From IMG/VR virus record IMGVR_UViG_3300026455_000060, positions 1 to 23,773 of that record: a stretch of DNA of 23,773 nucleotides; one strand, 5' to 3'. Origin of the DNA: a virus. The position numbers and the translations under genes were made by a program. Shown here piece after piece: positions 15,305 through 22,300 of this stretch; the stretch's first letter is position 1; every line of letters starts with the position of its first letter. A model generated the notes under the pieces. It had not been told where the DNA came from and made no database searches. It saw nothing but the letters and a program-made list of their open reading frames with translations.

Positions 15305-15488
15305 ACTTTCGACGCTCCTTCTGAATCTCGTCGAGGGCTTCTGCCATCGTGTACTTCAGGCTGTTCCGAGTAGCACGGACCAGTAGTCGAGCCAGCATCT
15401 CGTCGTTGATCAGTACCGGCCCGATGCTGCTGCGCTCGTAGGCGAGTTCGACCTCGCGCTCCATCTCCTGCTCTTTGGCTGCGTTCAT
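15222..15488 (-). CDS. Small helical hypothetical protein
   Basis: An 88-residue protein, highly charged and probably helical: AAKEQEMEREVELAYERSSI, then ARLLVRATRNSLKYTMAEAL and DEIQKERRKYAIKKATAA. The last ~25 residues are polar and probably disordered. The ATG overlaps the previous stop by four bases (ATGA), so the first part is translationally coupled. A longer in-frame start is possible 42 bases upstream but would overlap the previous gene further. The 3' end overlaps the next gene by 83 bases, which is long for phage genes; either the tail is dispensable or the overlap is real. The function is unknown. Confidence 0.55.
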   Translation of the reverse strand: MNAAKEQEMEREVELAYERSSIGPVLINDEMLARLLVRATRNSLKYTMAEALDEIQKERRKYAIKKATAAVSRGQLDSTPRAKDGAGR

Positions 15489-15676
15489 AGGTCTCGGTTC
15501 TCCGGGTTGTTGCTGAACCACTCCATCCACGCGGTCAGCACCTTGCTGGCCTCTTCGCGGTCAATCCCAAACGCCTCCTGCAGGTATGGACGAGCGCCGA
15601 ACATATTCGTCTGCCCGGACTCGCGCAGTTCGTTCAGGTACAGGAAGTACTTCAGGTGCGGATGGTCTGGGGTCAC
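15485..15676 (-). CDS. Small hypothetical protein
   Basis: A 63-residue protein starting with GTG, four bases overlapping the preceding stop (GTGA). It reads as two or three helices (HLKYFLYLNELRESGQTNMF, EEASKVLTAWMEWF) joined by GARPYLQEAFGID. The segment SGQTNMFGARPYLQEAFGI is of a kind I associate with short conserved proteins in environmental phages, none with a known role. The Trp- and Phe-rich end suggests a packed helical bundle. The function is unknown. Confidence 0.58.
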   Translation of the reverse strand: MTPDHPHLKYFLYLNELRESGQTNMFGARPYLQEAFGIDREEASKVLTAWMEWFSNNPENRDL

Positions 15677-15882
15677 GGCAGCACCTTCTGCGTAACTGAC
15701 CGGGCGATGTCAGCGAGCATCTGCAGGAACTCTCCCGGCGGTATGCAGGAGGACGATTCGGTCCAGAGGCTCTGGTCCCATGTTTGGCAGTTGAGCAACC
15801 AGTTCAGGAGAACCCAAACCATGGTCGCGGCAAAAACGAAACTGCCGGTCGTTCCGGCAAGAACTCTGATAGCGGTGTTCAT
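15673..15882 (-). CDS. Small membrane protein
   Basis: A 69-residue protein with one strong membrane segment near the N-terminus (about residues 11-31, with FVFAATMVWVLLNWLLN), followed by a Trp/Ser/Cys-containing loop and an amphipathic helix (EFLQMLADIARSVTQKVL). The ribosome-binding site AGGAGGT is near perfect, the strongest in the minus block. The start overlaps the upstream stop by four bases. It might alter the host envelope or act as a lysis accessory; this is speculation. Confidence 0.6.
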   Translation of the reverse strand: MNTAIRVLAGTTGSFVFAATMVWVLLNWLLNCQTWDQSLWTESSSCIPPGEFLQMLADIARSVTQKVLP

Positions 15883-16148
15883 ACGACCTCCTCTGGGTTA
15901 AGCCGCTCCTCGGCGGCGTTACGAACGATCTGGAAGGCGTACCCAATCGCCTCCAGTTCGGTGTGCCACTTTTCTGGCGCGTTGCGAATCGGCTTCATGC
16001 ACAGGTAGTCCTCGGTTTCGCTCACGTACCAAGTGCTGCAATCCGGCGTGTGCCAAACAACCGCGCCGACGTCGGCCTCTTGGCAGAACACGAAGCGGCT
16101 CCGGCCCTCTTGCTCGATGTGAATCAGGTATTTGATGCGGGGTTTCAT
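15879..16148 (-). CDS. Small hypothetical protein, beta-rich with Cys residues
   Basis: An 89-residue protein with a beta-rich first half (IKYLIHIEQEGRSRFVFCQE), a central VVWHTPDCSTWYVSETEDYL containing a Cys, and a C-terminal helix (ELEAIGYAFQIVRNAAEERL). Three Cys residues are present in all, without a clear metal-binding pattern. Four-base overlaps join it to both neighbours. No family was recognised and the function is unknown. Confidence 0.6.
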   Translation of the reverse strand: MKPRIKYLIHIEQEGRSRFVFCQEADVGAVVWHTPDCSTWYVSETEDYLCMKPIRNAPEKWHTELEAIGYAFQIVRNAAEERLNPEEVV

Positions 16149-16375
16149 TCGTAGTCCTTGTAGGTGCCAGACGCCTCGTTCTCGTCAAAGCCTCGGTGGT
16201 AATCGGCAATCGACTCGGCGCTCATCCGCTCCTCTGTGACCTCCTCGCTCATGTAGGTGCCGCCCACGAAGTAGTGCGGTCGGCGGGGGCGGCGGTAGTA
16301 GCTGTCGGCCCTGCCGCGGTCGTAGGGGCCACCGTGACGGCGGTCCGTAACCCATCCCTTCTTGCTGCCCTTCAT
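16145..16375 (-). CDS. Conserved small phage protein, GGPYDRGRADSYY motif
   Basis: A 76-residue protein. The first half is basic and Tyr/Arg-rich (RHGGPYDRGRADSYYRRPRR, then HYFVGGTY), and the second half is an acidic helix (ESIADYHRGFDENEASGTY). The GGPYDRGxADSYY...PHYFVG pattern is one I associate with small conserved proteins of many phages, all without assigned function. The ATG at 16375 overlaps the upstream stop by four bases; the frame stays open further upstream but without support. The charge split (basic front, acidic end) suggests nucleic-acid or protein binding. Confidence 0.62.
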   Translation of the reverse strand: MKGSKKGWVTDRRHGGPYDRGRADSYYRRPRRPHYFVGGTYMSEEVTEERMSAESIADYHRGFDENEASGTYKDYE

Positions 16376-16632
16376 GCGGCCTCCGAGTGCAGTACGGGAA
16401 GGCAGTCGGCGGTGGGGTTGGTGGAGAACATCGCCCCGCCGTTGTTGCCCTCGTCGTCGCAGGAGGGCCACCAGAGCGAGCTATCGTCTAGCTCTAGAAC
16501 CACCGGCTTGCAGTACCAGCCGAACTCCGCGGCCTCCTGATCGGTCATGTAGCGCACCGCGACGATGCGGCGGTTGAGCAGCGCCTTCTGCGCGGCGGCG
16601 GTCCAGTACTGCGTAGGGTTGGCGATTGGCAT
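16372..16632 (-). CDS. Conserved small phage protein, VRYMTDQEA motif
   Basis: An 86-residue protein with YWTAAAQKALLNRRIVAVRY, then MTDQEAAEFGW, VVLELDD, WWPSCDDEGNNGGAMF. This succession (a helix, VRYM, EAxxxGW, WPSxDDEGNxxG) looks like a widespread short phage protein of unknown role. GGGGGAG precedes the ATG, and the stop of the upstream gene is ten bases before the start. The 3' end overlaps the next gene by four bases. Confidence 0.65.
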   Translation of the reverse strand: MPIANPTQYWTAAAQKALLNRRIVAVRYMTDQEAAEFGWYCKPVVLELDDSSLWWPSCDDEGNNGGAMFSTNPTADCLPVLHSEAA

Positions 16633-16642
16633 CGGCTCCCCC

Positions 16643-16843
16643 TTACTCGGCTGGGGCGAGAAGCGCCCGGAAACCAGCCATCACGTTGTGGAAGGCGGCG
16701 CACACATTGGGCGGCTGCTGCGGCAGGGTGCGCTCTAGAGCCTCAAGGCTTTCCGGGCTGATTCTGGCGTACCCAAGCTGCTCTACCGCGGCGGCTACCG
16801 TGTCGAGGGCGTTTTTGATCTTGTCGCCTTGGAAGGTACTCAT
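16643..16843 (-). CDS. Small helical hypothetical protein, first gene of the minus block
   Basis: A 66-residue all-helical protein (FQGDKIKNALDTVAAAVEQL, LEALERTLPQQPPN, VCAAFHNVMAGFRALLAPAE). AAGGAG lies eight bases before the ATG at 16843. A longer frame to 16900 would run through the operator-bearing region and is not preferred. It is the promoter-proximal gene of the minus block, so it is probably made first and may be controlled by the palindromes at 16894-16994. No DNA-binding motif is visible. The function is unknown. Confidence 0.6.
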   Translation of the reverse strand: MSTFQGDKIKNALDTVAAAVEQLGYARISPESLEALERTLPQQPPNVCAAFHNVMAGFRALLAPAE

Positions 16844-16893
16844 CGGCTTTCTCCTTGCTGTTGTGCGTTTGGCGTTTCTGCGATACGTTCCGG

Positions 16894-16911
16894 GTATCAT
16901 CGCCGTGTTGG
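16894..16911. promoter_or_regulatory. Operator-like half palindrome 3
   Basis: GTATCAT-CGCC-GTGTTGG. The left arm matches six of seven bases of the perfect palindrome at 16926-16943; the right arm matches four of seven. The four-base spacer is the same. It lies 51 bases before the start of the minus block's first gene. This is the weakest of the three sites. Confidence 0.35.
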
Positions 16912-16925
16912 CGTTTGCCCTTCCT

Positions 16926-16943
16926 GTATCACCGTGGTGATAC
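16926..16943. promoter_or_regulatory. Perfect operator-like palindrome
   Basis: GTATCACCGTGGTGATAC: 8-base arms around GT, a typical size for a dimeric phage regulator. It sits in the middle of the divergent region, between the minus block and the MuF gene. It overlaps the -10 region of the minus-strand promoter candidate at 16942-16970, suggesting repression. No regulator gene for it is visible in the window. Confidence 0.6.
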
Positions 16944-16970
16944 TTTGCAACCGTAGGGGCTAGGAGTCAA
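16942..16970 (-). promoter_or_regulatory. Weak promoter candidate for the minus block
   Basis: On the minus strand, TTGACT (16970-16965) is followed after 17 bases by CAAAGT (16947-16942). The -35 matches five of six consensus bases; the -10 matches three of six. Transcription would begin near 16935, inside the perfect palindrome. The divergent layout needs some promoter here, but this choice is uncertain. Confidence 0.3.
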
Positions 16971-16976
16971 GCGGTT

Positions 16977-16994
16977 TTCTCACGGGAGTGATAC
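16977..16994. promoter_or_regulatory. Operator-like palindrome 2, overlapping the MuF ribosome-binding site
   Basis: TTCTCAC-GGGA-GTGATAC. The right arm is identical to that of the perfect palindrome; the left arm matches five of seven; spacer length is the same. The GGGAG ribosome-binding site of the MuF gene lies in its centre, three bases before the ATG, so a bound protein could block transcription, and an RNA hairpin could hide the site. Confidence 0.45.
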
Positions 16995-16997
16995 TGT

Positions 16998-18167
16998 ATG
17001 GGTAGTCAGGGGGCCAAGGGGCGGGTTTTGGGGGATGTTCGGGAGGGCGTTAATCGCCCCCTCCCCCCGGATTACCGCCCTGCTCGGACGGTCGTGCTGA
17101 AGGCACGCTCCGGCGGCCTAGCCGAAATCGAAGCCTTGGCCTTCAAGCTAGAGGCAAACCTCGGAAAGGCCATCCTTGACGCCCTGACGGCCCAGCAAGG
17201 GGCCATTGACGTAGACCTGATCGCCGAAGCCCTGCAGGAGGGCAACATCGGCAAGGTGCTGCGGCTGCTCGACCTCCCCGCAGCCCTTGCCCCGCTGGAG
17301 GCGTTAACGCCCGCCATACAGGCCGGGGCGTACGCGGCTGGGGGCGCTACCGCGGCCCAGATCGCCTTGGGCGTAAAGGGCGCGACGTTCGCCTTCAACC
17401 AGCTGAACCCCCGCCTCCTCACGTGGCTGCAGACCTACAGCCTCGGCCTCATTCGCCAGATCAACGATCAGACGAAGGAAGGCATCCGGCAGTACCTGCT
17501 GGACGGCATGACGGCTGGCGCGAACCCCAAGGAGGTCGCCCGTCAGGTCAAGGGGATCATTGGGCTGACCGACCGGCAGGCCAAGGCGGTGCAGAACTAC
17601 CGCAAGCAGCTGGAGACCTTCCACCAGCGGCGGTCGGCGAGCGGCTTCGGGCTGGGCAACAAAGTGAGCCGCGTCAACGGCACGCAGGTGCTGGCGCTGA
17701 ACCCGGACGGCACGCCCAAGGACGGCATCAACGAGCGCCGCCTGCGCGACTTCCGCTTCGACGGGCAGCTACAGCGTGCGATGGACAACGGCACGCCGCT
17801 CACCAAGGCGCAGATCGACAAGATGGTCGCCGCCTATGAGCGCAAGTACCTCGCGTATCGGTCGCGCACGATTGCCCGGACCGAAGCGACGCGCACCAAC
17901 AACATCGGCATCCAAGACGCGTGGCAGCAGGCGCTAGAGAAAGGCGTCGTCAAAGAGGAACTGACCCGCAAGCAATGGGTGGTCGCCCGCGACGAGCGGC
18001 TCTGCGAAATCTGCGGCCCCATCCCAAGCATGAACCCCAAGAAGGGCGTGAAGCACGCGCAGCCGTTCCTGACACCGGACGGCCCCGTCTCGCTCCCGCC
18101 GATTCACCCGAACTGCCGCTGCACCGTCGTGTATCGCCAGTACGAACCGTCGCAGCTGCAGGAGTAG
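16998..18167 (+). CDS. MuF-type head morphogenesis protein
   Basis: Minor head protein of the phage Mu gpF / SPP1 gp7 family (389 aa), which binds the portal and is packaged in small numbers in the capsid. The diagnostic C-terminal domain is present: WVVARDERLCEICG (residues 327-340, with a C-x2-C pair) and PPIHPNCRC (367-375), preceded by the RSRTIARTEATRTNNIG segment that marks this family. The N-terminal ~120 residues are helical and Ala/Gly-rich. GGGAG is nine bases before the ATG. The gene is unusual in lying about 14 kb from the portal and opening a new transcription unit under operator-like control. In other phages MuF domains are often joined to, or sit beside, toxin domains; here the giant multidomain gene lies three genes away. 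Confidence 0.88.
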   Translation: MGSQGAKGRVLGDVREGVNRPLPPDYRPARTVVLKARSGGLAEIEALAFKLEANLGKAILDALTAQQGAIDVDLIAEALQEGNIGKVLRLLDLPAALAPLEALTPAIQAGAYAAGGATAAQIALGVKGATFAFNQLNPRLLTWLQTYSLGLIRQINDQTKEGIRQYLLDGMTAGANPKEVARQVKGIIGLTDRQAKAVQNYRKQLETFHQRRSASGFGLGNKVSRVNGTQVLALNPDGTPKDGINERRLRDFRFDGQLQRAMDNGTPLTKAQIDKMVAAYERKYLAYRSRTIARTEATRTNNIGIQDAWQQALEKGVVKEELTRKQWVVARDERLCEICGPIPSMNPKKGVKHAQPFLTPDGPVSLPPIHPNCRCTVVYRQYEPSQLQE

Positions 18168-18223
18168 CGATGCCGATCCCGTGGCGTAGAGGCACGCGAT
18201 CCGACACCGCAAGGAGACCAGAA

Positions 18224-18598
18224 ATGACAGACATGGCTGAACGCATCAAGAAACTGCACGCCGTACTCGACCGGATCATCAAGAAGGTTCCGGGCGACGG
18301 AGACGGCGATGGTGTTGCCAACGAGGGGCGCAAGCCCAAGGGCGGTGGCGGTTCGCGCAAGACCCACTACAACTCGGCACAAGCGGCAGCGCTGCTCGGG
18401 TCAACCAACCCAGCGACGATCACGAACGTCGCTCGGCTGCAGCAGATGAAAAGCAACCTGAAGGTCAAAGCGGAAAGCTACGACGCGGCGGCGCGAAGCA
18501 CAGGTCGCAGCACCCCGCTCCGCTACAAGGTCGCGCTGAACGACCACGCCACACACATCGACAACCGGATCAAGGAACTGACCGGGGGGAAAGCCTAA
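18224..18598 (+). CDS. Small virion-associated protein with DGDGDG motif
   Basis: A 124-residue protein. It has a helical start (AERIKKLHAVLDRIIKKVPG), a GDGDGDGVANEG acidic loop that looks like a calcium-binding EF-hand/excalibur-type loop, a flexible Gly/Lys segment, and a helical C-terminal half (ARLQQMKSNLKVKAESYDAA). The start is chosen at 18224 because AAGGAG lies seven bases before it; an in-frame ATG at 18170 also has AGGAG but gives an Arg-rich extension. It follows MuF closely. Its 3' end overlaps, tail to tail, a minus-strand gene by four bases. The role is unknown; structural or DNA-associated is plausible. Confidence 0.6.
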   Translation: MTDMAERIKKLHAVLDRIIKKVPGDGDGDGVANEGRKPKGGGGSRKTHYNSAQAAALLGSTNPATITNVARLQQMKSNLKVKAESYDAAARSTGRSTPLRYKVALNDHATHIDNRIKELTGGKA

Positions 18599-18762
18599 AA
18601 ACTCGCCTTAAAGAACGCGGAGGCTAGCTTGCGACACATCTCGGACGCAGTTTTGAGCGCAGAACGCGAACGCAGCGACAACGACTTGTCTGCCATCGCG
18701 TCAAGGCGGTCAGCAAGCGTCACGAGTTCTTTGTAGATGTCGTAGTCGGTCAGCCGCTGCAT
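18595..18762 (-). CDS. 55-residue hypothetical protein, antisense to the head operon
   Basis: A complete small reading frame on the minus strand filling an otherwise empty 179-bp gap. The product is helical: MQRLTDYDIYKELVTLADRL, then DAMADKSLSLRSRSALKTAS and EMCRKLASAFFKASF. AAGGTG lies nine bases before the ATG, a good ribosome-binding site. It ends tail to tail with the DGDGDG gene (four-base overlap) and starts 15 bases from the divergent gene at 18778. Its charge distribution and heptad-like Leu spacing resemble a real protein. It has no partner on the same strand, so it needs its own promoter, which I could not see. The function is unknown. Confidence 0.6.
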   Translation of the reverse strand: MQRLTDYDIYKELVTLADRLDAMADKSLSLRSRSALKTASEMCRKLASAFFKASF

Positions 18763-18777
18763 TGACGGAGTCACCTT

Positions 18778-19329
18778 ATGGACAACACGAGCGTATCAAA
18801 ACTTGCCGAACGCATCTCGCAGTTATCTGCCGGTGCGGAACGTGTTCTGGAGCAGCTAAATAAAGCCGACCAGACGTACTCGCCGCCAGCTGGCGTGCAG
18901 AGCGCCGCGGCGCGTGGCCTGAAGCTGCGCGAGAAGTGGAACCGCGGCGGGCTGTCCAACGCCGAGGCGTCCGCGCAGGGCATCGGCTCCGGCGTGCAGC
19001 GTGCTGTGAATCTCAAGAACGGCGACGCGATCTCGCAGCAGACCGTGAAGCGGATGCACGCGTTCTTCTCGCGGCACGCGAAGAACTACCGCCCCGACGA
19101 GAAGGAGTCTGACGGCGGCCCGACCGCTGGCACGATTGCGTGGCTGCTGTGGGGCGGCAACGCGGGTCGAGACTGGGCGCAGGGGATCGTCAACGGCATC
19201 GAAAAGATGTCGCCGGACGTCGGTGACGTTCATGTGCCGTCGACCGAGATGCAGAAGCCCGGGCGCAAGACCGGATACGAACTGGCGATGTCTCGGAAAA
19301 AGAGCGCCAAGCCGTCGAAGGGAAGCTGA
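18778..19329 (+). CDS. Conserved phage domain protein, RMxxFFxRH...GTIAWLLWGG
   Basis: A 183-residue protein. After a helical lead of about 40 residues, the conserved part starts with AARGLKLREKWNRGG (residues 44-58), continues through TVKRMHAFFSRHAKNY and ends with GTIAWLLWGGNAGRDWAQ (118-135). This RxxxFFxRH plus IAWLLWGGxAGxxW pattern is a short domain found in many phage and prophage proteins, usually beside head or portal genes, often fused to other domains. Its function is not established. A basic tail follows. GGAG lies seven bases before the ATG, and the giant gene starts one base after the stop, indicating co-translation. Confidence 0.7.
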   Translation: MDNTSVSKLAERISQLSAGAERVLEQLNKADQTYSPPAGVQSAAARGLKLREKWNRGGLSNAEASAQGIGSGVQRAVNLKNGDAISQQTVKRMHAFFSRHAKNYRPDEKESDGGPTAGTIAWLLWGGNAGRDWAQGIVNGIEKMSPDVGDVHVPSTEMQKPGRKTGYELAMSRKKSAKPSKGS

Positions 19330-19330
19330 C

Positions 19331-22300
19331 ATGGCTACCCCTGAAGCAACCGAAGCACGCGCTGCACTCGCCGCCCTCCGTGCCGCCATCAAGGAGGCGG
19401 TTGAGGAGTCCCTGCAGAAGGGGTTCTGGAACCGCTGGCCCTCTGGGTCGCCGGGAGGCGTTGGTGGGCAGTTCGCCCCCAAGGGCACGAGCGGCGGCGG
19501 TAGCGGGGCTTCAGGCGGCTTCAAGAACTACCTTGGTGGCCTGTTTGGGGGCGGCTACGGCAGCGGCTCCTACAGCCCGCCCAAGCCCAAGGGACCGCCT
19601 CCGGGGGCCAAGCCGCACCCGAAGGTCAACGACAAGGGCGCGGCGGTCACGATCAACTACCCAAGCAAGCCGTCGCATCGCAGTACGTGGACCGACCCGA
19701 ACAAGACCGCGGTATTCACCCCGGGCGGAGACGCTCCCGACACGCTGAACGGCGTGGCGATGAAAACGTGGAACCCGCCGAAGGATGGCTGGGCCAAGGT
19801 CACGGGGACCAACGAGAAGCTCGACGCCGATCTGCCGTTTGAGGCGAACCCGAAGAAGTCGGTCGGCGCTGGCGTGCTGATCGTCGAGGACGACGGGCGC
19901 GTGTGGCTCACGCGGCCCACCAACAGCTACGGCGGCTACCAGAACACCTACCCCAAGGGGACCGTCGAGGACGGCCTCACGATGCAGCAGAACGCGATCA
20001 AGGAGGCGTACGAGGAGACGGGTCTCAAAATCAAGATCGTTGGCATCCTCGGGGACTACGAGCGTGACACGTCGAAGGCGCGGTTCTACCTTGCTCGCCG
20101 CACGACCGGTACGCCGAAGAACATGGGTTGGGAGTCGCAGGCGATCAATCTGGCGACACTCAAGGACGCCAAGAAACTCCTGAACCGGACGCACGACAAG
20201 CAGATTCTCGACGACCTAGAGGACTTGCTGTCGTTCGGTCCGCTCAAGAAAGCCAAGGGTCCGGTGTCTGGCGCGTGGACGATGCAGCCGCGCTGGCCCT
20301 CGGGGTCCGCACTCGGCGGGCAATGGAAGGCGATGGGCGCTGACGGCGTGACGCTGCCGCCCAAGATCGCCGGTGGCATCGACGGCAAGAACCCCGTCTA
20401 CCAGAAGAAGATCAACGCGATTCACTCGGCGGCGCAGGCGGGCAATCTTGCCTCGCTCGACAACTTCATCGCCCAGCACAAGGACGCTGACAGCAAGTAC
20501 GCGTCGGGGATGAAGGGAACGTCGCACGTTAAGTGGGGCGCGAGCGTCTATCAGTACGCGGTGCAGGTGCGCGGCGACGTCACGCACAAGACCAAGGCCA
20601 CCGCGTCGGCTGACGCCATTCGTGGCCCCAAGGCGCTCTCCAGCTACGGCACACAGGTTGGCGCGAAGCCGGGAGGCTCCAACCCCGGCGCGATGTACCA
20701 AGAGGGAGGCGATAAGTGGCTGGTCAAGGGCAACGCCCAGAAGGTCAGTGGGAACGTCTCGGATAGCGTCAGCGACGCCCGCGCACGCAACGAGGTGCTG
20801 GCGGCAAAGCTCATGCAGGCCGCTGGCGTCGGTGCGCCAGAAATGCGGCTCGTCGACTTGGAGGGCAAGTACGGCGGCGGGCTTGGTGTCGCCAGCAAGA
20901 TGATGGAAGGCGCTGCCTTCAACCCGAAGAACCCCGCGCACGTTGCCGCGGCGCAGGCGACGTACGCCACGCACGCGTGGCTGGCGAACTACGACGTGCT
21001 GGGCATGGGCTACGACAACACGATCATCACACCGGACGGCAAAGCCGCGTGCATTGACCCGGGTGGTGCCCTGCTCTTTCGCGCTCAAGGCTTGCCGAAG
21101 GGCGAAGCGCACGGCGTGAAGGGTGGCCTGCTCGACGCATCCGCACCGGAACTGACGTCCATGCGGCAGACGACGAAGGAGCAGTCGACCGTATTCGGGT
21201 CCATGACGCAGGCACAGCTGCAGGCCAGCGCACAACAACTGGCGACCGTATCGGACGAGACAATCAAGAAGCTCGTCGACACATACGGGCCACCGAACCC
21301 AGCCGAGAAGGCGGCGCTGGCGCTGAACCTGATTGCACGACGCGACGCGGTGCTGAATCAGATCGGCGGGGCTGCCGCGCTAAAAGCCGCGGAAACCGAC
21401 GACCCCGCATCGTCTGGCGTGATCGCCGCTGCGGCGGCTCAAGCCATCACGATGGACCCGTACACCGCCTACAAAGCCACCAGCGACATGGTGCAAGAGG
21501 CAGAGAAGGCAGCCGCAGAGTTGCTGGCTGACGGCGGGCTTACATCGAAAGAGTTCAAGGTGGCGATGCTCGGCGAGATGCCGAAGGCGGCGCTCACCGC
21601 GCACACCGTTCTCATCTCAAAGATTGCCACGCTGACCAACAACGGCGACCAGACGGGGCTGGCAAACCTCGCGCTGGAGCTTCAGAACACCTACCCCGGT
21701 GTCAGCGGCTTCGACGCGCAGATCAAGAACTTCGCCCGCCTCGGCCTCATCGCGTCAACGATGACGAAGATGGAGTCCGCGCAGGCGATGACGCCACCGT
21801 CCGACGTCCCTGCGAAGCCGGTGTTTACGACCGGCACGAAGTACGCCGATCAGTACTACAACAGCATGGTCGACAAGTTCGCGGCGCAGCACGCGGCAGG
21901 CGACTTGGCGGGGCTGCAGTCCTTCCAAGGGGTAGGCGGCAAGCTCTACGCCGACGGCGTGCCGTGGAAGTCTGGCACGGCGAACGGCCTCAAGGCGGCG
22001 GCATACCACGCCGCGCTCGTCAAAGACCTGCAGGCCAAGCAGGGAGCGCAGGTCACGGCGGCAGCCGCACAGGCTGACAAGGCGATCAGCACGCCGGTCC
22101 CGCCGCCGAAGGACACCAAGCCGCTGCCCGCGATGCCCGACTTCGACAAGGCGTTGTTGCCCACCACCAACAGCAACGCGGCGTCCCACAACAGCAAGGT
22201 GCAGCAAATCAAGGCGTACGCGGAAAGCGGCGACGTCAAGGGACTGCTGTCGCTCAACTACGGGACCAACACCTACGGACACAAGCAGGCGCAGCTGGCG

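Noticed and set aside
17921-18223. Upstream extension of the DGDGDG protein
   Set aside because: Most of it is antiphase to MuF; the ATG at 18224 has the best ribosome-binding site. The ATG at 18170 remains a possible alternative.
19136-19330. Upstream extension of the giant gene
   Set aside because: It is the Arg/Cys-rich shadow of the preceding gene; the ATG at 19331 directly follows that gene's stop.
20216-21238. Long open frame (340 codons) on the minus strand inside the giant gene
   Set aside because: It lies wholly opposite a well-supported gene, has an Arg/Leu/Val-rich shadow composition typical of GC-rich antisense frames, and has no ribosome-binding site or domain.
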